A stretch of 64,000 nucleotides of DNA from Streptomyces venezuelae ATCC 10712 (lineage in GTDB: Bacteria > Actinomycetota > Actinomycetes > Streptomycetales > Streptomycetaceae). Each line of letters begins with the position of its first letter. Position 1 is the stretch's first letter. Below, in pieces: positions 6,537 through 17,621 of the stretch. Position numbers and translations under genes: made by a program. The DNA lies in contig NZ_CP029197.1 in assembly GCF_008639165.1 (NCBI RefSeq), positions 4,716,001 to 4,780,000 on the forward strand, read 5' to 3'. The notes beneath the pieces are model-generated. The model saw nothing but the letters and a program-made list of their open reading frames with translations. It made no database searches and was not told the origin of the DNA.

Positions 6537-7273
6537 GCGGTCTCCTTCGGGTCGTCCATCGCCGCTTCGATCTCCTCGGTACGGGCCCCGGAGGCGGCCG
6601 CGAGCTCCGTCCACTCCCGCTCCGGCCACAGGTGCCGGTAGGCCGGGTCGTCCTGGCAGCCGCACAGCTCGTCCGCGCACACACAGGCCGGGTTCACACA
6701 GAGCACCGCACGCCGGTCGGGGAAGGCCCGCAGCGACACCGAGTCGCACCAGGGGCAGCGGCCCGAGACCCGCACGACCGTCTCCGCGTCGCCGAGCGTC
6801 CTGGCGCACCGCCGGGCCATCCGCCGGATCTCGTCCCGCACGTGCCGGGCCAGGTCCGGGTCGGCGCCGATCGTGTCGAGCAGTCCCACCACCCGGCGGA
6901 GCCGGTCGATCACCCCGGCGCGGGGCGGCCGGGGCAGCGCGAGCCGGGCGGACACCGCCTCCTCCAGCTCCACCACCCCGTCGGTGATGTCACGGATGGC
7001 GTCGGAGACGTGCAGCCGGATCGGGGCGGCCCCGTGCCCGGGGACGGCGAGGCCGTGCCGCTGCTGGAGCAGCAGCGCCTCCCGCCGCTCCTCGCGGATC
7101 TGTTCGTCGCGGCCGGCGGGGGAGGGGGCCGGGGCGCTCCCGGCGGGGCCGCGGCGGCCGGGCGCGAGCTCTTCGGCGAGCTCGGGGAACTGGCGTACGA
7201 GGGCGGCGGTCCAGAGCGTGATGTCGCGCAGGACGGGCTCGACGGAGGCGGCGGGGGGCGTGCGGTCAGCCAC
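6530..7273 (-). CDS. 247-aa Cys-rich (zinc-ribbon-like) protein
   Basis: The start is GTG 7273, overlapping the end of the WhiB-like gene by 8 nt, with GGGAG upstream. The long upstream frame is its antisense-like shadow. The first two thirds are helical (VLRDITLWTAALVRQFPELA; EEAVSARLALPRPP; VIDRLRRVVGLLDTIGA). The C-terminal third has a cysteine cluster C-P-W-C-x(16)-C-V-N-P-A-C-x-C-x4-C-G-C, suggesting one or two metal sites. I know similar-looking hypothetical proteins from actinobacterial phage-like islands but cannot name the family. Its place between a WhiB-like and an HTH gene suggests a regulatory role. Confidence 0.6.
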   Translation of the reverse strand: MADRTPPAASVEPVLRDITLWTAALVRQFPELAEELAPGRRGPAGSAPAPSPAGRDEQIREERREALLLQQRHGLAVPGHGAAPIRLHVSDAIRDITDGVVELEEAVSARLALPRPPRAGVIDRLRRVVGLLDTIGADPDLARHVRDEIRRMARRCARTLGDAETVVRVSGRCPWCDSVSLRAFPDRRAVLCVNPACVCADELCGCQDDPAYRHLWPEREWTELAAASGARTEEIEAAMDDPKETAC

Positions 7274-7553
7274 GGCGGCCGCTCCCGGTGCGGGCCGGGG
7301 CGAGGGCGACGGCCTTCGCCACGCGTGCCGGGTCGGCGGGGCGGCCGTTGCGCCAGAGGCGGCCGGCGCAGACGCCGTCGAAGTAGCTCTCGGCGGGGGC
7401 CACCACGGTCTCGCACGGGTGGCGGACGGGGCACGCGGCACAGGCGCGCAGCGCCGGGGCCGCCTCCCTGGCGCGGCGGGCGAAGACGACGGACGGGGAG
7501 AGGTCGGCGCACGCGGCGGCGGCCTGCCAGGGGGTGGGGTCGGTCTTGGACAA
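7266..7553 (-). CDS. WhiB-like iron-sulfur transcription factor
   Basis: About 95 aa from TTG 7553, chosen because GGAG lies 8 nt upstream; an ATG far upstream (7676) would add low-quality sequence. Four cysteines in WhiB order are present: C15 (A-A-A-C-A-D-L), C38-x2-C41-x5-C47 (ACAACPVRHPC). They are followed by a variant of the usual G-V-W-G-G turn (YFDGVCAGRLWRNGR). WhiB proteins bind a [4Fe-4S] cluster and regulate transcription with sigma factors; actinophages also carry them. The spacing C15-C38 and the variant turn make it an atypical member. First gene of a three-gene overlapping operon. Confidence 0.7.
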   Translation of the reverse strand: MSKTDPTPWQAAAACADLSPSVVFARRAREAAPALRACAACPVRHPCETVVAPAESYFDGVCAGRLWRNGRPADPARVAKAVALAPARTGSGRRG

Positions 7554-7657
7554 GGGTTCTTCTCCACGGTCCGGGGCCCCCGGGGCTCCGTGGGGCCGGT
7601 GGGGCCGTGGGGGCTCGGGGGGCCGACGAGTGCGGCGGTGAGCCAGACTTACATGTT

Positions 7658-7684
7658 GCGTGCGGGCGCGCAACAACTTTCCCC
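7658..7684 (-). promoter_or_regulatory. operator/promoter block, copy 2 (WhiB-like operon)
   Basis: On the minus strand it reads GGGGAAAGTTG then TTGCGCGCCCGCACGC. It aligns with copies 1 and 3 and lies about 105-130 nt upstream of the TTG start at 7553. The core is a near-palindrome, GTTGCG-N8-CGCAAC (7655-7674). Confidence 0.6.
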
Positions 7685-7750
7685 GAGACCCCCGGTGGCA
7701 CCCCTTCCGGTGCTGCCGGGGCCACCTTCACCGTTTCGACACGTTGCGTA

Positions 7751-7785
7751 CCCGAAACTAGGTAATTCTGTGCGCGCAAGCACGC
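7751..7785 (+). promoter_or_regulatory. operator/promoter block, copy 3 (Xre regulator gene)
   Basis: On the plus strand it reads CCCGAAACTAG, a 7-9 nt spacer, then TGTGCGCGCA and AGCACGC. It lies 41 nt before the start of the Xre gene. It shares the CCCGAA-CTAG and GTGCGCGCA parts with copy 1, consistent with autoregulation. Confidence 0.6.
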
Positions 7786-7825
7786 TAGAGTTGACCGCCT
7801 GGAGGAGTGGAGTGAGGAGCTGTAC

Positions 7826-8275
7826 ATGACCACTCGTGGGCTGGACGAGTTCGCAGGCTGGGTCGAAGGCCTGATGCGACAGCGCGGCTACGACATCGAC
7901 AGCCCGCGCGGCGGCGGCAAGTCCCGGATCGCGGACGAGGCGGGGGTGCACCGGGCCGCCGTGACGCGCCTGCTGCAGCGGCAGAGCATGCCCGACCTGG
8001 AGACCATGCGCCGGATCGCCCCGCTGCTGGGCGTCTCCGTCCGCGACATGCTGATCCGCTCGGGCCGGGTGACCCCGGAGGAGCTCCCGATGGCGGCGGA
8101 CCTGCTGCCGCCGAGCGACTGGCAGCCGTCCCTGGAGGACTTCGCGCGCTGGCTCGGGGTGCCCGACGAGCGCATGGGCGTCTTCGTGAAGGTCGTGAAC
8201 CAGTTCCTGGAGCCCGACGACGAGGCCGAGGGGGCCGTCGAGGGCGTCGAGACGCGCCGCACCGCGCGCGACTGA
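7826..8275 (+). CDS. Xre-family helix-turn-helix regulator, candidate repressor of the island
   Basis: 149 aa from ATG 7826 with GAGGAGC at 6 nt. Residues about 31-80 form an Xre/Cro-type HTH (SRIADEAGVHRAAVTRLLQ, then PDLETMRRIAPLLGVSVRDM). The C-terminal half includes S-L-E-D-F-A-R-W-L-G-V-P-D and could be a dimerisation region. No LexA-like Ser/Lys peptidase motif is seen, so self-cleavage is unlikely. It is divergent from the WhiB-like operon with operator-like blocks on both sides. This gene is the natural candidate for the protein that binds them and holds the tail module silent. Confidence 0.75.
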   Translation: MTTRGLDEFAGWVEGLMRQRGYDIDSPRGGGKSRIADEAGVHRAAVTRLLQRQSMPDLETMRRIAPLLGVSVRDMLIRSGRVTPEELPMAADLLPPSDWQPSLEDFARWLGVPDERMGVFVKVVNQFLEPDDEAEGAVEGVETRRTARD

Positions 8276-8384
8276 CCGCGGCCGCGGCCGCGATTGCCGA
8301 CCCGCGGCGGGGAGTTCGGCGACTCCCCGCCGGTGCCGGGCCGAACGGGCGGACCTGTCGTCCGTCGGGTGCGCTCCATTTGTT

Positions 8385-8413
8385 TTGACCGGAGTGCATG
8401 CGATAGGTACGCT
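8385..8413 (+). promoter_or_regulatory. candidate rpsL (str operon) promoter
   Basis: TTGACC (8385-8390), 17-nt spacer, TACGCT (8408-8413): a good match to housekeeping (HrdB-type) -35/-10 boxes, about 190 nt upstream of the rpsL start. The rplM promoter candidate has the same -35 hexamer. Confidence 0.6.
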
Positions 8414-8531
8414 CAAGCCTTGTGCCTGGGGTGTGCCTGGGCTCGCGTGCGTGTCCTCAACCGCAAGGCGAGTCATATATCGGCCACCGCGATCCGCGCC
8501 CTTCCACCTCGGTGGAGGGTTCCGCGAGATT

Positions 8532-8556
8532 CGACACACCCGACCGCGTGGGTCGG
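8532..8556 (+). promoter_or_regulatory. ribosomal-operon leader hairpin, copy 1 (rpsL)
   Basis: CGACACACCC followed by GACCGCGTGGGTCGG; the CCGACC/GGTCGG arms form a short stem. 24 of 25 nt are identical to the element at 17198-17222 in front of rpsJ. Lies 51 nt before rpsL. Confidence 0.75.
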
Positions 8557-8606
8557 TGAATGTTCCAGGTTAGTTTCACCGACGGCACACAGAAACCGGA
8601 GAAGTA

Positions 8607-8978
8607 GTGCCTACGATCCAGCAGCTGGTCCGGAAGGGCCGGCAGGACAAGGTCGAGAAGAACAAGACGCCCGCACTCGAGGGTTCCCCTCAGCGTCGCG
8701 GCGTCTGCACGCGTGTGTTCACGACCACCCCGAAGAAGCCGAACTCGGCCCTCCGTAAGGTCGCGCGTGTGCGTCTGACCTCCGGCATCGAGGTCACGGC
8801 CTACATCCCGGGTGAGGGTCACAACCTGCAGGAGCACTCCATCGTGCTCGTGCGCGGTGGCCGTGTGAAGGACCTGCCGGGTGTTCGTTACAAGATCATC
8901 CGCGGTTCCCTCGACACGCAGGGCGTCAAGAACCGTAAGCAGGCTCGCAGCCGCTACGGCGCCAAGAAGGAGAAGTAA
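8607..8978 (+). CDS. rpsL: 30S ribosomal protein S12
   Basis: 123 aa from GTG 8607 (CCGGAGAAGTA upstream). S12 sits at the decoding centre of the 30S subunit. The two loops that carry streptomycin-resistance changes are wild type: T-T-T-P-K-K-P-N-S-A-L-R-K (around residues 39-51) and G-R-V-K-D-L-P-G-V-R-Y (around 84-94). The sequence therefore predicts the drug-sensitive form. First gene of the str operon; only 2 nt separate it from rpsG. Confidence 0.97.
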   Translation: MPTIQQLVRKGRQDKVEKNKTPALEGSPQRRGVCTRVFTTTPKKPNSALRKVARVRLTSGIEVTAYIPGEGHNLQEHSIVLVRGGRVKDLPGVRYKIIRGSLDTQGVKNRKQARSRYGAKKEK

Positions 8979-8980
8979 GA

Positions 8981-9451
8981 ATGCCTCGTAAGGGCCCCGC
9001 CCCGAAGCGCCCGGTCATCATCGACCCGGTCTACAGCTCTCCTCTTGTCACCTCGCTGATCAACAAGATCCTGCTGGACGGCAAGCGTTCCACCGCCGAG
9101 CGCATCGTCTACGGCGCCATGGAGGGCCTCCGCGAGAAGACCGGCCAGGACCCGGTCATCACGCTGAAGCGCGCTCTTGAGAACGTCAAGCCGGCCCTTG
9201 AGGTCAAGTCCCGCCGTGTCGGTGGCGCCACCTACCAGGTGCCGATCGAGGTCAAGCCGGGCCGCGCGTCCACGCTGGCCCTCCGTTGGCTCGTCGGTTA
9301 CTCCCGCGCCCGTCGCGAGAAGACCATGACCGAGCGCCTCATGAACGAGCTCCTCGACGCCTCGAACGGCCTCGGTGCGGCCGTCAAGAAGCGTGAGGAC
9401 ACGCACAAGATGGCCGAGTCCAACAAGGCCTTCGCGCACTACCGCTGGTAG
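8981..9451 (+). CDS. rpsG: 30S ribosomal protein S7
   Basis: 156 aa from ATG 8981 (MPRKGPAPKR); the ribosome site lies in the last codons of rpsL. S7 nucleates assembly of the 30S head and lies near the E site. It is full length, including the actinobacterial C-terminus ending A-F-A-H-Y-R-W. Second gene of the str operon. Confidence 0.97.
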   Translation: MPRKGPAPKRPVIIDPVYSSPLVTSLINKILLDGKRSTAERIVYGAMEGLREKTGQDPVITLKRALENVKPALEVKSRRVGGATYQVPIEVKPGRASTLALRWLVGYSRARREKTMTERLMNELLDASNGLGAAVKKREDTHKMAESNKAFAHYRW

Positions 9452-9490
9452 TCGCAACCCACATCGAGACCGAGAGAAGACTGAGCCGAT

Positions 9491-11620
<2,130 letters not shown>

Positions 11621-11770
11621 CTCTCCCGAGTTCACGCTTTAGGCTTGACACCAGTCGTCGGGGCCCCGCCCCCGAAACCCGAGGAACGGGCCCCGGCCGA
11701 CTGGCATCCCAGCAAAGATCACCTGGCGCCGATGAAGCAAGGCGTTCAGAACCACTCCAGGAGGACCCCA

Positions 11771-12964
<1,194 letters not shown>

Positions 12965-13010
12965 TCTTGTACTGACCTGGTAGCTCCCCGGAGCTGCTGA
13001 GCAGTAAGGG

Positions 13011-13040
13011 AAGGCCCCGCACCGAAAGGTGCGGGGCCTT
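13011..13040. terminator. str operon terminator (bidirectional)
   Basis: Perfect 13-bp stem AAGGCCCCGCACC / GGTGCGGGGCCTT with GAAA loop, ending in TTCT. It separates tuf from the convergent LmbE-like gene and can stop both. Confidence 0.85.
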
Positions 13041-13060
13041 CTCGCATGTCCGGGGACCGC

Positions 13061-15040
13061 TCAGGGCCGCCAGCTCCAGGGGTGCCCGTCCGCGCCGAGG
13101 CCCACCACGGTCGCCCGGTCCTTCCCCAGGTGCAGGGCCGCCGCCACCGGCGCCGTCCCCGCCGTCCGGGTCCGCAGCCGGCCACCGGCCCGCAGCACCA
13201 CCCGGCCCTTGTCGTCCGTGCCGAGCAGCACGGTGCCCAGCGCCGCCGAGCGCGCCGCGGCGACACCTCCGTAGCCGTCGAGGCCCGCGTCGCCGGCCGG
13301 GCCGAGGAGCGCGCCGCTCGCGGGCCGCCGGTAGTACAGCTCGCCCCCGGCCGAGGCCACCGTGGACCCGGTGAGCGGCAGCCGCTCCGGCCGCTCCACC
13401 CCGTCCACCCAGTGCCGTACGGACTCCCGCCCCGCCGCGTGCAGGTGCACCCGTCCCGCCGCGTCGAGCGACACCGCGAAACCGTCCTGGACCTCCGCGT
13501 CCCCGGGGAGCGTCCGCCACGGACCCCAGGAGCCGTCCGCCGCCCGTATCCGGGTCGACACGGTCTTGTCCGCGTTCCGTACGAAGAGATGGACCCGGCC
13601 GTCGGGGGCCGTGACGGCCACCGGCGCGCCGATCCGCCGTCCCCGGTCGTCCGTGCGCTCCGGGTTGCCGAGACCGCGCCAGGCCAGGAACGGGCCGCCG
13701 GGGGAGCGCTGCTCCAGGAGCACCAGCTCGCGCCGGTTCCGCCCGCCGTGCCCGTCGATCGCCGCGAACCGCACCGCGAAGAGCAGTACCCGGCCGTCGC
13801 CCAGCACGGCCGAGCCGAGCGCCGGGGCGAGCGGGCCGCCGCCCAGGTCGGCCGGCTCGCCCCAGACGCCGGGCGCGGTCTCCCGCCAGCGGACCGCGCG
13901 CAGACCGAGCACCCCGTACGCGGTGAGGCGGCCGTCCGGTTCCTCGGCGAGCGCCGGGCCCGGGCCCGGCCAGCGGTGGTGGGTGGAGCGCACCCAGCCC
14001 TTGCGGTTGGTCAGCGGCCGGTCGCCGCCGACGCCGTAGTCGCCGCAGCCCGAGGGGTTGCCGCACTCCCAGGAGGGGTCGCCGCCGTACGGGACGAGCC
14101 GGGCGGCCTTCTCCTGGAGGACCCGCGGCGGGAGGTTCTTGGGCCAGTGGCGGTTGTAGTAGCCGCGGAAGGCGGTCGTCGTGAACGCCGGGATCGGGCC
14201 GCCCTCGCGGACCGCGTCGGCGACCCAGCGGCTCAGCGCGGCCCAGGTGAAGCTGGCGACCGCCGTGTGGTCCCCGTGGTCGGAGTACCCGGGCTGCTCG
14301 GAGTCGCGGCCGCGGGTGGCCTCGTCGCTGTGCTGGATGTCCGGATCGGGGTCGAGGGTGTGCACCACCGTGGGCCGGTAGCGCCGGAGCAGTCCGACGA
14401 GCGCGTCGACCAGCTGGTCGTAGTCGTAGGTGTCCGAGCGGGTCACCGGCGAGCCGGTCGACAGATGGGTCCGCAGCTCCAGGGCGCGGTCGTGCCAGAG
14501 CGCGGGCACGGCCATGTAGCGCCTGCTGGTGTGCATGGGCAGGTTGAGGAAGACCAGCTCGATGCGGCGCTCGCCGTGGGTGAGCGTGTCGACCTCGGCC
14601 CGGCGGCCGCCGGGGAGCGTGAGCACCTCCCGCCGCCAGGGCGTGAACATCGGCAGGCCGAGCGCCTGGGCGTACGACTGGCGTAGCCCCTGGTGGCGCG
14701 CGGAGGAGTAGGCGCCGCGGTCCGGCGGAGTGTCCGGCATCCCCTTGATCACGTTGCGGCCGGTGTGCTCGCCGGCCGTCACGTACACGGAGACGAGCGG
14801 GACCCCGGCGTCGAGATGGCGCTGGGTGTCGGGGTTCATGAAGTACAGGTCGTCGTCCGGGTGCGCGGCGAACTGCAGCAGCAGGGCCCGCCGGGTGTGC
14901 GCGGAGGTGATCGGCTTGCCGGGGGCCGGATCGACGGTCGGCGCGGTCCTGCGCGGCTCCGGGACGGAGCAGCCGGCCACGGCCGAGGTCACGGCGAGGG
15001 CGGCGGCGAGCACCGTCCGCCGACGGGGTGTGCTGGTCAC
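13061..15040 (-). CDS. secreted PIG-L/LmbE-like deacetylase lipoprotein with C-terminal repeat domain
   Basis: 659 aa from GTG 15040. The signal region is V-T-S-T-P-R-R-R-T-V-L followed by a hydrophobic stretch and lipobox V-A-G-C (Cys24), suggesting a Tat-type lipoprotein. Residues about 52-330 are a PIG-L/LmbE N-deacetylase domain: A-H-P-D-D-D (59-64) and G-Y-S-D-H-G-D-H-T-A supply the zinc ligands. The rest has repeating beta-strand units with D-G-R-V-x-L-F and W-G-x-W motifs, as in beta-propeller or lectin-like folds. It probably removes acetyl groups from an extracellular amino-sugar; the substrate is unknown. Convergent with tuf and not part of the ribosomal operons. Confidence 0.8.
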   Translation of the reverse strand: MTSTPRRRTVLAAALAVTSAVAGCSVPEPRRTAPTVDPAPGKPITSAHTRRALLLQFAAHPDDDLYFMNPDTQRHLDAGVPLVSVYVTAGEHTGRNVIKGMPDTPPDRGAYSSARHQGLRQSYAQALGLPMFTPWRREVLTLPGGRRAEVDTLTHGERRIELVFLNLPMHTSRRYMAVPALWHDRALELRTHLSTGSPVTRSDTYDYDQLVDALVGLLRRYRPTVVHTLDPDPDIQHSDEATRGRDSEQPGYSDHGDHTAVASFTWAALSRWVADAVREGGPIPAFTTTAFRGYYNRHWPKNLPPRVLQEKAARLVPYGGDPSWECGNPSGCGDYGVGGDRPLTNRKGWVRSTHHRWPGPGPALAEEPDGRLTAYGVLGLRAVRWRETAPGVWGEPADLGGGPLAPALGSAVLGDGRVLLFAVRFAAIDGHGGRNRRELVLLEQRSPGGPFLAWRGLGNPERTDDRGRRIGAPVAVTAPDGRVHLFVRNADKTVSTRIRAADGSWGPWRTLPGDAEVQDGFAVSLDAAGRVHLHAAGRESVRHWVDGVERPERLPLTGSTVASAGGELYYRRPASGALLGPAGDAGLDGYGGVAAARSAALGTVLLGTDDKGRVVLRAGGRLRTRTAGTAPVAAALHLGKDRATVVGLGADGHPWSWRP

Positions 15041-15252
15041 GTGGGCGGTCCGTCCCCTCGAATCTTCGGTCTTCTGCAAGACGGGGATCGGGGGCCCGGG
15101 GTTGTGCGGGGGACGGTCCGGGCTGCAAGGATTCACGAGAACGGAAGAAACTTTCGAAGATCGCCGTCGGGGATGTCGAGGACGCCCCGCCGGCTCCGAC
15201 CGAGGGGTGACAGCACGCCACCGGGGCGCGCGGGACGGGGAGGACACCCGAG
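15041..15252. promoter_or_regulatory. divergent intergenic region between LmbE-like and DGPF genes
   Basis: 212 nt carrying the divergent starts. No clear -35/-10 pair or operator is seen. An ECF-type promoter for the DGPF/sigma operon would be expected here, but I could not identify one with confidence. Confidence 0.35.
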
Positions 15253-15615
15253 ATGAAGTACGTCGCGATGATCTACGGCAACCAGGCCAAGTGGGACTCC
15301 TTCCCGGCCGAGGCCTGGCCCGAGGCGATCGCCCGCCAGGAGGCCTTCAACCGGAAGTACCGGGAGAGCGGCGAGCTGATCGGCGCGTACGGGCTCGCGG
15401 ACGCGGCCGCCGCCCAGCTGGTACGCCGTGAGGGCGGCGCCCCGGCCGTCACCGACGGGCCCTACCTGGAGACCAAGGAGTACCTGGCCAGCTTCTACCT
15501 GCTCGACTGCGACAGCCTGGAGCGGGCCCAGCAGATCGCCGCGGACATGCCCTTCGCGGACGTCGACCCGGTCGAGCTGTGGCCCGTGCTGCACGAGTCC
15601 GCGGCGGACGTGTGA
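15253..15615 (+). CDS. DGPF-domain (YCII-related) protein, ECF42 partner
   Basis: 120 aa from ATG 15253 behind GGGGAGG. A small ferredoxin-like alpha/beta protein of the YCII family, opening MKYVAMIYGN and carrying the hallmark V-T-D-G-P-Y-L-E-T-K-E (about 70-80; DGPF-type motif), then Y-L-A-S-F-Y-L-L-D-C. Proteins of this type are encoded next to ECF42 sigma factors and are thought to be their targets or co-factors; the biochemical role is not known. Its stop overlaps the GTG start of the sigma gene. Confidence 0.9.
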   Translation: MKYVAMIYGNQAKWDSFPAEAWPEAIARQEAFNRKYRESGELIGAYGLADAAAAQLVRREGGAPAVTDGPYLETKEYLASFYLLDCDSLERAQQIAADMPFADVDPVELWPVLHESAADV

Positions 15616-16853
15616 CCGGCCCCGCCGAGGTCGAGGACCTGCTGCGCACCTGTGCGCCGCAGGTCCTCGGCGCCCTCGTCCGGCGCTACGGCACCTTCGA
15701 CACCTGCGAGGACGCCGTCCAGGAGGCGCTGATCGCCGCCGCCCGGCAGTGGCCGGAGGAGGGCGTCCCCGACAACCCCCGGGGCTGGCTGGTCACCGTC
15801 GCCGCCCGCAGGCTCGTCGACCAGGTCCGCAGTGAGGCCGCGCGCCGCCGCCGGGAGGACTCCCTGGCCCTCGCCACCCCGGCGTCGGAGCTCCTCGCGC
15901 ACGCCGCCGACGAGGAGCCGGACACCGACCGGGACGACTCCCTGGCCCTGCTCTTCCTCTGCTGCCACCGGGACCTCTCGCCGCCCAGCCGGATCGCGCT
16001 CACCCTGCGCGCCGTCGGCGGCCTCGGCACCGCCCAGATCGCCGCCGCCTTCCTCGTACCGGAGTCGACGATGGCGCAGCGGATCAGCCGGGCCAAGCAG
16101 ACGATCAAGGCGGCCGGCGGCTCGCTCGCGCTGCCCGCGGGGGAGGACCGCACCGCCCGCCTCGCCGAGGTCCGGCACGTGCTCTACCTGATCTTCAACG
16201 AGGGCTACACCGCCAGCGGCGGCGACGAGCTCACCACGCCCGAGCTGTCCACGGAGGCGATCCGGCTGGCCCGGCTGCTCCACCGGCTGGTGCCCGAGGA
16301 CACCGAGACGGCGGGGCTGCTGGCCCTGATGCTGCTCACCGACGCCCGCAGGCCGGCCCGCACCGGCCCGCACGGGGAGCTGGTGCCGCTCGCCGAGCAG
16401 GACCGGGGGAGGTGGGACGGCGGGCTCGTCGCGGAGGGCGTCGAGCTGATCAGCCGCACCCTGCCCCGGGGGCAGGTCGGTCCGTACCAGCTCCAGGCGG
16501 CGATCGCGGCCGTCCACGACGAGGCGGCGACCGCGGCGGAGACCGACTGGCCGCAGATCCTCGCGCTCTACGAGCTCCTGGAGCGGACCGGCCCGAACCC
16601 GATGGTCACGCTCAACCGGGCGGTGGCCGTCGCGATGGTCCAGGGGCCCGCGGCCGGGCTCGCGCTGCTCGACGGGCTGGCCCGGGACAAGCGGCTGGCC
16701 CGGCACCACCGGCTGCTCGCCACCCGGGCCCATCTGCTGGAGCTGCTCGGCGAGCGGGAGGGCGCCGCGGAGGCCTACCGGGAGGCGGCGCGCCGGACGA
16801 CCAGTGCCCCGGAGCGCCGTCATCTCACCGAGCGGGCGCGGCGGTTGGGCTGA
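15612..16853 (+). CDS. ECF42-type RNA polymerase sigma factor with C-terminal TPR-like extension
   Basis: 413 aa from GTG 15612, overlapping the DGPF gene (GTGA), so translationally coupled. Region 2 is at about residues 15-80 (Y-G-T-F-D-T-C-E-D-A-V-Q-E-A) with N-P-R-G-W-L-V-T-V-A-A-R-R. Region 4 is at about 110-165 (PSRIALTLRAVGGL, AAAFLVPESTMAQRISRAKQ). The remaining about 240 residues form the long helical extension typical of ECF42 (Y-L-I-F-N-E-G-Y, L-N-R-A-V-A-V-A-M). No anti-sigma gene is present; in this group the extension itself is thought to control activity. Confidence 0.9.
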   Translation: MTGPAEVEDLLRTCAPQVLGALVRRYGTFDTCEDAVQEALIAAARQWPEEGVPDNPRGWLVTVAARRLVDQVRSEAARRRREDSLALATPASELLAHAADEEPDTDRDDSLALLFLCCHRDLSPPSRIALTLRAVGGLGTAQIAAAFLVPESTMAQRISRAKQTIKAAGGSLALPAGEDRTARLAEVRHVLYLIFNEGYTASGGDELTTPELSTEAIRLARLLHRLVPEDTETAGLLALMLLTDARRPARTGPHGELVPLAEQDRGRWDGGLVAEGVELISRTLPRGQVGPYQLQAAIAAVHDEAATAAETDWPQILALYELLERTGPNPMVTLNRAVAVAMVQGPAAGLALLDGLARDKRLARHHRLLATRAHLLELLGEREGAAEAYREAARRTTSAPERRHLTERARRLG

Positions 16854-17299
16854 GCCGGAGGGGGCGGGCGACGGCTCCGGGTGCGCCCCGGCGCATGGCC
16901 GTACGTGACGTGGGGTACAGTCTTCGCTCCCGATTGGCGGCCGGATGGCCCCGTATGGCAGACTGTCGGGGTTGCTCGGTTGAGTGCCGATGCTGCGCGC
17001 CTCCCGTCGGGAGGACCGGAAGCGAGTCCCACAGTACTCGTCGCTCCTTCTCAGGGGCGGACGTACGGGAATCTTCTGGGAAGCGTCAGCGGGGTGCCGA
17101 CCAGGCGCCCGGTGGGTGTCGTGCCCCCGGCTCGCGGTCATGGCGACCGTGCCCCCTTGGTTGGGAAATCCTCTGGGATTTCTGCGTAGAGGGAGTGCGA
17201 CACGCCCGACCGCGTGGGTCGGAGATACGACAACGCTTCTCCGTAAGCGAAGCCGATCGGGTTCCAGAGCGTTAACGAGACAAAGGACTACTAGTAGCC
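16854..17299 (+). promoter_or_regulatory. S10 operon promoter and leader region
   Basis: 446 nt with no credible gene. A possible -10 (TACAGT, 16916-16921) lies far upstream; a good -35 is not evident. The hairpin element shared with the rpsL leader is at 17198-17222. The long leader suggests post-transcriptional control of the S10 operon. Confidence 0.5.
17198..17222 (+). promoter_or_regulatory. ribosomal-operon leader hairpin, copy 2 (rpsJ)
   Basis: CGACACGCCC then GACCGCGTGGGTCGG, differing from the rpsL copy (8532-8556) at one base. The CCGACC/GGTCGG stem is intact. Lies 77 nt before rpsJ. Confidence 0.75.
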
Positions 17300-17608
17300 A
17301 TGGCGGGACAGAAGATCCGCATCCGGCTCAAGGCCTACGACCACGAGGTCATCGACTCCTCGGCGAAGAAGATCGTCGAGACGGTGACCCGCACTGGTGC
17401 GTCGGTCGCGGGCCCGGTGCCGCTGCCCACTGAGAAGAACGTGTACTGCGTCATCAAGTCGCCGCACAAGTACAAGGACTCGCGCGAGCACTTCGAGATG
17501 CGCACGCACAAGCGCCTCATCGACATCCTCGACCCCACGCCGAAGACGGTTGACTCGCTCATGCGCCTCGACCTGCCGGCGGGCGTCGACATCGAGATCA
17601 AGCTCTGA
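17300..17608 (+). CDS. rpsJ: 30S ribosomal protein S10
   Basis: 102 aa from ATG 17300 (MAGQKIRIRL). Component of the 30S head and, as NusE, of transcription antitermination complexes. The conserved K-S-P-H-K-Y-K-D-S-R-E-H-F-E-M-R (about 54-69) is intact. First gene of the S10 operon. Confidence 0.97.
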   Translation: MAGQKIRIRLKAYDHEVIDSSAKKIVETVTRTGASVAGPVPLPTEKNVYCVIKSPHKYKDSREHFEMRTHKRLIDILDPTPKTVDSLMRLDLPAGVDIEIKL

Positions 17609-17621
17609 GGTGACGCGCGAG

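Larger units (their letters stand above)
8276..8606 (+). promoter_or_regulatory. str operon promoter and leader region
   Basis: 331 nt with no credible gene. It holds the candidate promoter at 8385-8413 and the hairpin element at 8532-8556, followed by the rpsL ribosome site. A 62-codon frame here starts inside the -35 box and has no coding character. Confidence 0.6.

Noticed and set aside
1..8275. Complete prophage
   Set aside because: No integrase, terminase, portal, capsid or att repeats are visible in the window; only tail genes and regulators are supported.
8385..8573. 62-codon leader ORF before rpsL
   Set aside because: Starts inside the likely -35 box, has no ribosome site and covers the leader hairpin; no coding character.
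13046..15256. Plus-strand frames opposite the LmbE-like gene
   Set aside because: The minus-strand gene has a signal peptide, lipobox and catalytic motifs; the plus frames are low-complexity shadows.
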